The translations under genes and the position numbers were made by a program. A stretch of 64,000 bases of DNA, taken from the NCBI GenBank assembly GCA_031422315.1, contig JANOQN010000014.1:62001-126000 (forward strand), given 5' to 3'. Each line of letters opens with the position of its first letter. Positions within the stretch are counted from its first letter, which is position 1. Positions 59,887-64,000 of the stretch are shown piece after piece. The notes beneath the pieces are model-generated. The model saw only the letters and a program-made list of their open reading frames with translations. It was not told where the DNA came from and did not search any database. Source of the stretch: JANNYA01 sp031422315 (GTDB taxonomy: Bacteria; Pseudomonadota; Gammaproteobacteria; Xanthomonadales; SZUA-5).

Positions 59887-60819
59887 TTACCCGCGCGGAT
59901 GATGCAGCTGATGAAATTTTTTGAGATTCTCTTTCGCAATCATTGTATAAATTTGCGTGGTTGATAAATCTGCATGCCCGAGTAATAGCTGCACGACGCG
60001 CAAATCAGCGCCGTGATTGAGCAAATGCGTCGCAAAAGAATGCCGTAAACCGTGCGGGGAAAGGCTGCGCACGCCGGCCTTTGCGGCGCAGCGTTTGACG
60101 ATGTACCAAAACGCTTGCCGAGTCAGCGCATCACCGCGATTGCTCAAAAACAGCACGTCGCTCGCTTTGGCATTCGGGAACTGCGTGCGTGCGTCATTGA
60201 CGTAGCGTTCTAGCCAATCTTGGGCAATTTCACCCATCGGCACGAGCCGCTCTTTTTGGCCTTTTCCGAGTACGCGCAGTACGCCTTGGCGTAGGTTGAC
60301 TTGCTCCGCTTTGAGCGTAGTCAGTTCAGTTACCCGAAGGCCGGTCGCATACATCAGCTCAAGCATGGCTTTATCACGCAGGCCGGCGATTTCTTCAAGC
60401 TCTGGCGCGCTTAAAAGCAGCTCGATTTCGCGCTCGCTTAGTGCTTTGGGTAGCGGTTTGGGTAGTTTAGGCGCGCGCACTTGCCCGGTTGGATTGTGGC
60501 TTATTGCGCCATCTAACAACGCTCTGGCGTAAAAAGCTTTCAGTGCCGATAGCCCGCGAGCAGCGGTGCGGGCGTTGCTGCCTTGTTCATGGCGAAATGC
60601 TAAAAAATCAAGCACTTGCGCGCGGGTTGCGCTCAGCATCGTACTATTAGCGCGAACCAGCCAACCAGCAAAGATGCAAAGATCAAAGCGATAGCTTACT
60701 AACGTGTTTTTTGCCGCCCCGGTTTCCGAGTAAAGCCGATCTAAAAAGCGCTCGATGTGCGCAAGTTCTAGCTCGGGCAAATCTGCGGTGTTTTGCTCAG
60801 TGGATGCGGATTTTTTCAT
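59887..60819 (-). CDS. xerD: Tyrosine recombinase XerD
   Basis: A 310-residue recombinase that resolves chromosome dimers at dif with XerC. The N-terminal SAM-like domain (IERFLDRLYSETGAAKNTLV) and catalytic residues GLRVTELTTL (Arg), LSPHGLRHSFATHLLNHGAD (His-x-x-Arg), LLGHADLSTTQIYTMIAK (His, Tyr) are complete; the tail KFHQLHHPRG is XerD-like. Its ATG overlaps the stop of epmB by four bases, so the two share a transcript. Confidence 0.95.
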   Translation of the reverse strand: MKKSASTEQNTADLPELELAHIERFLDRLYSETGAAKNTLVSYRFDLCIFAGWLVRANSTMLSATRAQVLDFLAFRHEQGSNARTAARGLSALKAFYARALLDGAISHNPTGQVRAPKLPKPLPKALSEREIELLLSAPELEEIAGLRDKAMLELMYATGLRVTELTTLKAEQVNLRQGVLRVLGKGQKERLVPMGEIAQDWLERYVNDARTQFPNAKASDVLFLSNRGDALTRQAFWYIVKRCAAKAGVRSLSPHGLRHSFATHLLNHGADLRVVQLLLGHADLSTTQIYTMIAKENLKKFHQLHHPRG

Positions 60820-61919
60820 TGCTGCGCTTGATCAACAAGCGGAGTTTTAGATGCCCTACCCGCCTGCTCCTGCACCAATCGCGGCAACAAAAATCCAGGC
60901 AAGGTACGCCGCATGGCTTCATGCAAAGCAATCGCGGATGCATCTGAAACCTGAAAGTGCGCGCTCCCGCTGACTTGATCCAACTGATTCAAATAGTATG
61001 GCAGTACGCCACTTGTAAATAGCGCCTCAGCCAACGCTACTTGCGCCGGTAAATTGTCATTGACGTTTTTCAGCAAGACCGCTTGATTGAGCAGCGTTAC
61101 ATTCCGTTCGCGCAGCGCTTGTACGGCAGTTTTCAACACATCCGATTGCCATTCCTGTGCATGATTACTGTGCAAAACCATCAGCACAGCAAAGCGCGTT
61201 TGGATCGACTTGATCCAGCGCAAAAAGCCGGCATCAAAGCGGCTCGGCAACACCACTGGCGTGCGCGTATGGATGCGGATTCGGGTTAGCTGCGGTAATT
61301 CTTTCAGCGCATCAGTAATGACCAGCAAGCGCGTATTTGACAGTGAAAGCGGATCACCGCCCGATAGAATTACCTCGTTCACCGCCGGCTGGCTGGCTAT
61401 GTATTCGACCACTTTTGCGAGCGCTGATTGACTCAAGCCGCGCTCGGCATACGGGAATTCCCGCCGAAAGCAGTAGCGGCAATGCACCGCGCAAGCGCCG
61501 GTAGTAATCAGCAAAACTCGGCTTTGATATTTGTGGATCAGGCCAGGGACTGGGTTTTTTTGTAGATCGCCGACTGGGTCCGCTGCATAGCCCGGCACAG
61601 CCAGTAGTTCTGCTGCCATCGGCAACACTTGCAGCAGAAGCGGATCCCGCGGGTTGCCAGGCTGCATGCGCGCCGCAAAACTTTTCGGCACCCGCAATGC
61701 AAATCCAGATGCAGCCGTTGGCATGCCCCAGCCAAGCGCACTTTCAAGCTGCGTTGGGGTGAGCTGCAAATAGCGCAAAAGCGCAGGCAAATCCGTAAAA
61801 GCATCCTGCATTTGCGCCTGCCAGCCTGTGGCTTTCGCGGCATCATCTGGTGGCTGCGGCTTCGCGATGTGCATCAGCGCGCTTAACTTCAGCTTTTCGA
61901 GCGGCTTTGCAGCTATCAT
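60816..61919 (-). CDS. epmB: EF-P beta-lysylation protein / lysine 2,3-aminomutase-like EpmB
   Basis: A 367-residue radical SAM enzyme that makes beta-lysine, used to modify lysine 34 of EF-P. The radical SAM cysteines are in GACAVHCRYCFRREFPY. NEVILSGGDPLSLSN and HTRTPVVLPSRFD are further family motifs. It lies divergently next to efp, with which it shares a 131-base promoter region. The cognate ligase EpmA is not in the window. Confidence 0.94.
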   Translation of the reverse strand: MIAAKPLEKLKLSALMHIAKPQPPDDAAKATGWQAQMQDAFTDLPALLRYLQLTPTQLESALGWGMPTAASGFALRVPKSFAARMQPGNPRDPLLLQVLPMAAELLAVPGYAADPVGDLQKNPVPGLIHKYQSRVLLITTGACAVHCRYCFRREFPYAERGLSQSALAKVVEYIASQPAVNEVILSGGDPLSLSNTRLLVITDALKELPQLTRIRIHTRTPVVLPSRFDAGFLRWIKSIQTRFAVLMVLHSNHAQEWQSDVLKTAVQALRERNVTLLNQAVLLKNVNDNLPAQVALAEALFTSGVLPYYLNQLDQVSGSAHFQVSDASAIALHEAMRRTLPGFLLPRLVQEQAGRASKTPLVDQAQQ

Positions 61920-62050
61920 TCCGGCCTTTCTTGGGTAATGCGCTGATCAGCGCGTATGCCAAGTCTAATTCAGCTCGCTCGATTTAGCCTTACGCGCGCA
62001 GTCTGTACTTCAGTTTTTAACTTTTCAGATTTATTTTTCGGAGTAGCCCT

Positions 62051-62617
62051 ATGGGTTCAATCAGCACCAGCGAATTTCGTAACGGCGTCAAGATTCTTAT
62101 TGACGGCGATCCATACACCATTTTAGACAACGAAATGGTCAAGCCCGGCAAAGGCCAAGCCTTTAACCGCGTCCGCGTGAAAAACCTGCGCACCCAGCGC
62201 GTGGTGGAAAAAACCTGGCGCAGCGGCGACACCGCCGAGACCGCCGATGTAGTCGACACTGATATGCAATACCTGTATTCGGATGGCGAGTTCTGGCACT
62301 TCATGCAAGCGTCCACCTTCGAGCAGTTTCAGGCCGATAAAAACGCAGTTTCAGAAGCCTGGATGTGGCTTAAAGAGCAAGATTCCGTGCAAGTCACGCT
62401 GTGGAACGGCGCTCCTCTTATGGTGACCGCTCCGAATTTTGTTGAGCTAACAATTGTGGAAACCGACCCAGGCGTGCGCGGCGATACCTCCGGCGGCGGC
62501 GGCAAACCAGCCAAGCTAGAAACCGGCGCAGTCGTTCGGGTACCCCTGTTTATCAATCAAGGCGAAGTGATTCGCTGTGATACACGATCGGGTGAGTACG
62601 TTTCTAGGGCGAAGTAG
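62051..62617 (+). CDS. efp: Elongation factor P
   Basis: A 188-residue translation factor that rescues ribosomes stalled on polyproline runs. It has MVKPGKGQAFNRVRVKNL with the modifiable lysine 34, and the C-terminal signature TGAVVRVPLFINQGEVIRCD, with TRSGEYVSRAK at the end. EpmB beside it confirms that K34 is likely beta-lysylated. Followed after 13 bases by an acetyltransferase gene. Confidence 0.97.
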   Translation: MGSISTSEFRNGVKILIDGDPYTILDNEMVKPGKGQAFNRVRVKNLRTQRVVEKTWRSGDTAETADVVDTDMQYLYSDGEFWHFMQASTFEQFQADKNAVSEAWMWLKEQDSVQVTLWNGAPLMVTAPNFVELTIVETDPGVRGDTSGGGGKPAKLETGAVVRVPLFINQGEVIRCDTRSGEYVSRAK

Positions 62618-62630
62618 TCGCGATAATTCC

Positions 62631-63170
62631 TTGCTTACGCTCGAGTCCCCAAATCCTACTCATCGCAACGATTTCGTCATTGCCGCGCGTGGATATGTTG
62701 CATCTGGCGAAGTCAAATCCATCGAACGCTATCAACAAGCCGTCAACGATTTTGACGGCTTTTTAGTATCGCTGGAGAATAGCGCAGCAGGCCGTGGCTT
62801 AGCTGCGAACTGGGTGCCCACGCGCAGCTATTTTTTGCTAAAAGATCACCATACCGTGGTAGGTGTAGCCCGGCTTCGCACTAAGCTAACGCCCGCAATG
62901 GCGCTTGACGGCGGGCACATCGGCTATGACATCGTGCCCTGCTACCGAAACTTAGGCTACGGAACGCAGCTGCTGCGCCTTACGCTGCTACAGGCGCAGG
63001 CTTTGGGCTTGGCAACCGTAATTTTGACCGTTGAGCTAAGCAATATCGGCTCAATCAAAATCATCGAGCGCAATGGCGGCAGGTTAAGCAATGAATATGT
63101 TAGGCCGAGCTGCAACGCGCGTATGCGACGCTACCTGATCGACACTTCGCATCGGCAACCATTTAGTTAG
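62631..63170 (+). CDS. GNAT-family N-acetyltransferase
   Basis: A protein of about 179 residues (from a TTG start at 62631; a GTG at 62577 would add 18 residues and overlap efp). IGYDIVPCYRNLGYGTQLLR carries the acetyl-CoA binding pattern R-x-x-G-[YF]-[AG], and VELSNIGSIKIIERNGGRLS the end of the fold. Likely acetylates an amino group on a small molecule or protein; substrate unknown. The conserved region begins near the TTG, so the shorter form is preferred. Confidence 0.85.
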   Translation: MLTLESPNPTHRNDFVIAARGYVASGEVKSIERYQQAVNDFDGFLVSLENSAAGRGLAANWVPTRSYFLLKDHHTVVGVARLRTKLTPAMALDGGHIGYDIVPCYRNLGYGTQLLRLTLLQAQALGLATVILTVELSNIGSIKIIERNGGRLSNEYVRPSCNARMRRYLIDTSHRQPFS

Positions 63171-63186
63171 GAACGAACGATCGCTT

Positions 63187-63945
63187 GTGAGCATGATTCT
63201 TGCTTTGAAATTATTGTTGGTTCCGCTACTCATTGCAGCGGTTACTCTGGCAGGACGGCGTTGGGGGCCGGCAGTGGCAGGCTGGTTATCTGCGTTTCCG
63301 GTGGTTGCGGGGCCTATTTTGTATTTTATCGCGCTGCAACAAGGCCCAGAATTTACTGCCAACGCAGCGGTAGGAACGCTATCTGCGGTACTGGCTATTT
63401 TGGCGTTTGGGATCAGCTATGCCTGGGCCGCCAGCTTCAGCCATTGGCCAACCAGCTTGCTATCAGGATTTTCTGGCTACGCATTAGCCGTTACGTTACT
63501 CACATATTGGTCGCCCACGCTCTGGGTTGCCGCGGCCGCCGTGTTGGCGGCACTACTACTTGCACCGCGCCTGTATCCAAGACCAACGCTAAGCGATAGC
63601 CCGTCAAAAAAACCCGCAAACGATATTGCCTGGCGCATGCTCGCGGGCGCGTTACTGGTGTTGCTCATCACGCATTTTTCCACAACCTTGGGGCATCGGC
63701 TTAGCGGTATTTTTGCCATGTTTCCAGTCATGGGATCCGTACTGGTGGTGTTTTCGCATCGACAATCAGGATCCGCTTTTACGATCCAGCTGCTACGCGG
63801 CATGGTGCTCGGCTACTATGCGTTTAGCGTTTTTTGTATCGTACTGGCGCTGGCGTTAGTCAGTTTCCGTATCAATGTCGCATTTTTAATGGCGCTGGGC
63901 GGCGCATTGCTGGTGCAGGGTTTGACTCGGGTTGTAAAGCGCTAG
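63187..63945 (+). CDS. Polytopic membrane protein
   Basis: A 252-residue membrane protein with about seven or eight hydrophobic helices (KLLLVPLLIAAVTLAGRRWG, FPVVAGPILYFIALQQGPE, AVLAILAFGISYAWAASFSH). Its start is a GTG (or ATG six bases later). It follows the acetyltransferase by 16 bases, so it is probably in the same operon as efp. No family is certain; a permease or lipid carrier is possible. Confidence 0.7.
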   Translation: MSMILALKLLLVPLLIAAVTLAGRRWGPAVAGWLSAFPVVAGPILYFIALQQGPEFTANAAVGTLSAVLAILAFGISYAWAASFSHWPTSLLSGFSGYALAVTLLTYWSPTLWVAAAAVLAALLLAPRLYPRPTLSDSPSKKPANDIAWRMLAGALLVLLITHFSTTLGHRLSGIFAMFPVMGSVLVVFSHRQSGSAFTIQLLRGMVLGYYAFSVFCIVLALALVSFRINVAFLMALGGALLVQGLTRVVKR

Positions 63946-64000
63946 ATTGAACCTGCGATCAACCCCAAACGGTTCCCTATCCACGCCCTTTATGGGAAAG

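Overview
The window looks like the chromosome of a gammaproteobacterium, perhaps near the Xanthomonadales/Lysobacterales or an uncultured neighbour. The reasons are the divergent epmB / efp pair with the modifiable lysine at EF-P position 34, a fused aspartokinase-homoserine dehydrogenase overlapping thrB, rppH, suhB, xerD, tesA divergent from a YbbA/YbbP-type ABC system, and TonB-dependent receptors, one behind a cobalamin riboswitch. Most genes are moderately GC-rich. Placement below class level is inference.

Left end (1-11.4 kb): a same-strand run of electron-transfer genes. It holds the end of a 4Fe-4S protein, a His-containing polytopic membrane protein, an FHA domain fused through one membrane helix to a decaheme cytochrome, a HbpS/GlcG-like lipoprotein, an outer-membrane barrel, and a 1340-residue periplasmic or extracellular decaheme cytochrome with a His-rich segment and LVIVD-type repeats. 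Together they read like a route for electrons from the inner membrane across the envelope. A 116-bp palindromic element sits in frame inside the barrel's signal peptide, and two more copies lie before the large cytochrome.

11.4-14.6 kb: a visibly AT-rich four-gene island (isochorismatase-like cysteine hydrolase, membrane protein with a PLD-like half-domain, CitG/MdcB-like protein, nucleotidyltransferase-like protein) with overlapping start and stop codons. I do not recognise this combination. It is my best candidate for an undescribed system. rnhA follows, then an SPFH / double zinc-ribbon / small membrane protein operon (15.4-18.2 kb).

18.2-25.6 kb: a graveyard of mobile DNA. It has a HigB/RelE-like toxin remnant, an inverted pair of about 78-bp sequences resembling group II intron 5' ends around a HEAT-repeat gene, an IstB fragment, a CHAD-domain gene, a truncated tyrosine recombinase, a four-gene integron cassette array without integrase (attC sites overlap three of the four stop codons canonically), and a twice-frameshifted IS1182-type transposase.

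25.7-53.3 kb: mostly housekeeping and transport. Genes include thrB-thrA, a hidden 52-residue four-cysteine protein, a DUF969/DUF979 permease pair, tesA and the ABC system, two secreted proteins, btuB, rppH, the ligase-associated exonuclease and ATP-dependent DNA ligase (the exonuclease carries another in-frame repeat), a NupC-type transporter, LysR plus a TIGR04222-like membrane protein, an oxidoreductase / secreted protein / glutamine amidotransferase operon, a second TonB receptor and suhB.

53.4-64 kb: a tightly overlapping minus-strand operon of unknown envelope proteins headed by a DUF2272-like protein, a large secreted protein, then the zincin-like gene, xerD and epmB on one strand, divergent from efp, a GNAT acetyltransferase and a membrane protein.
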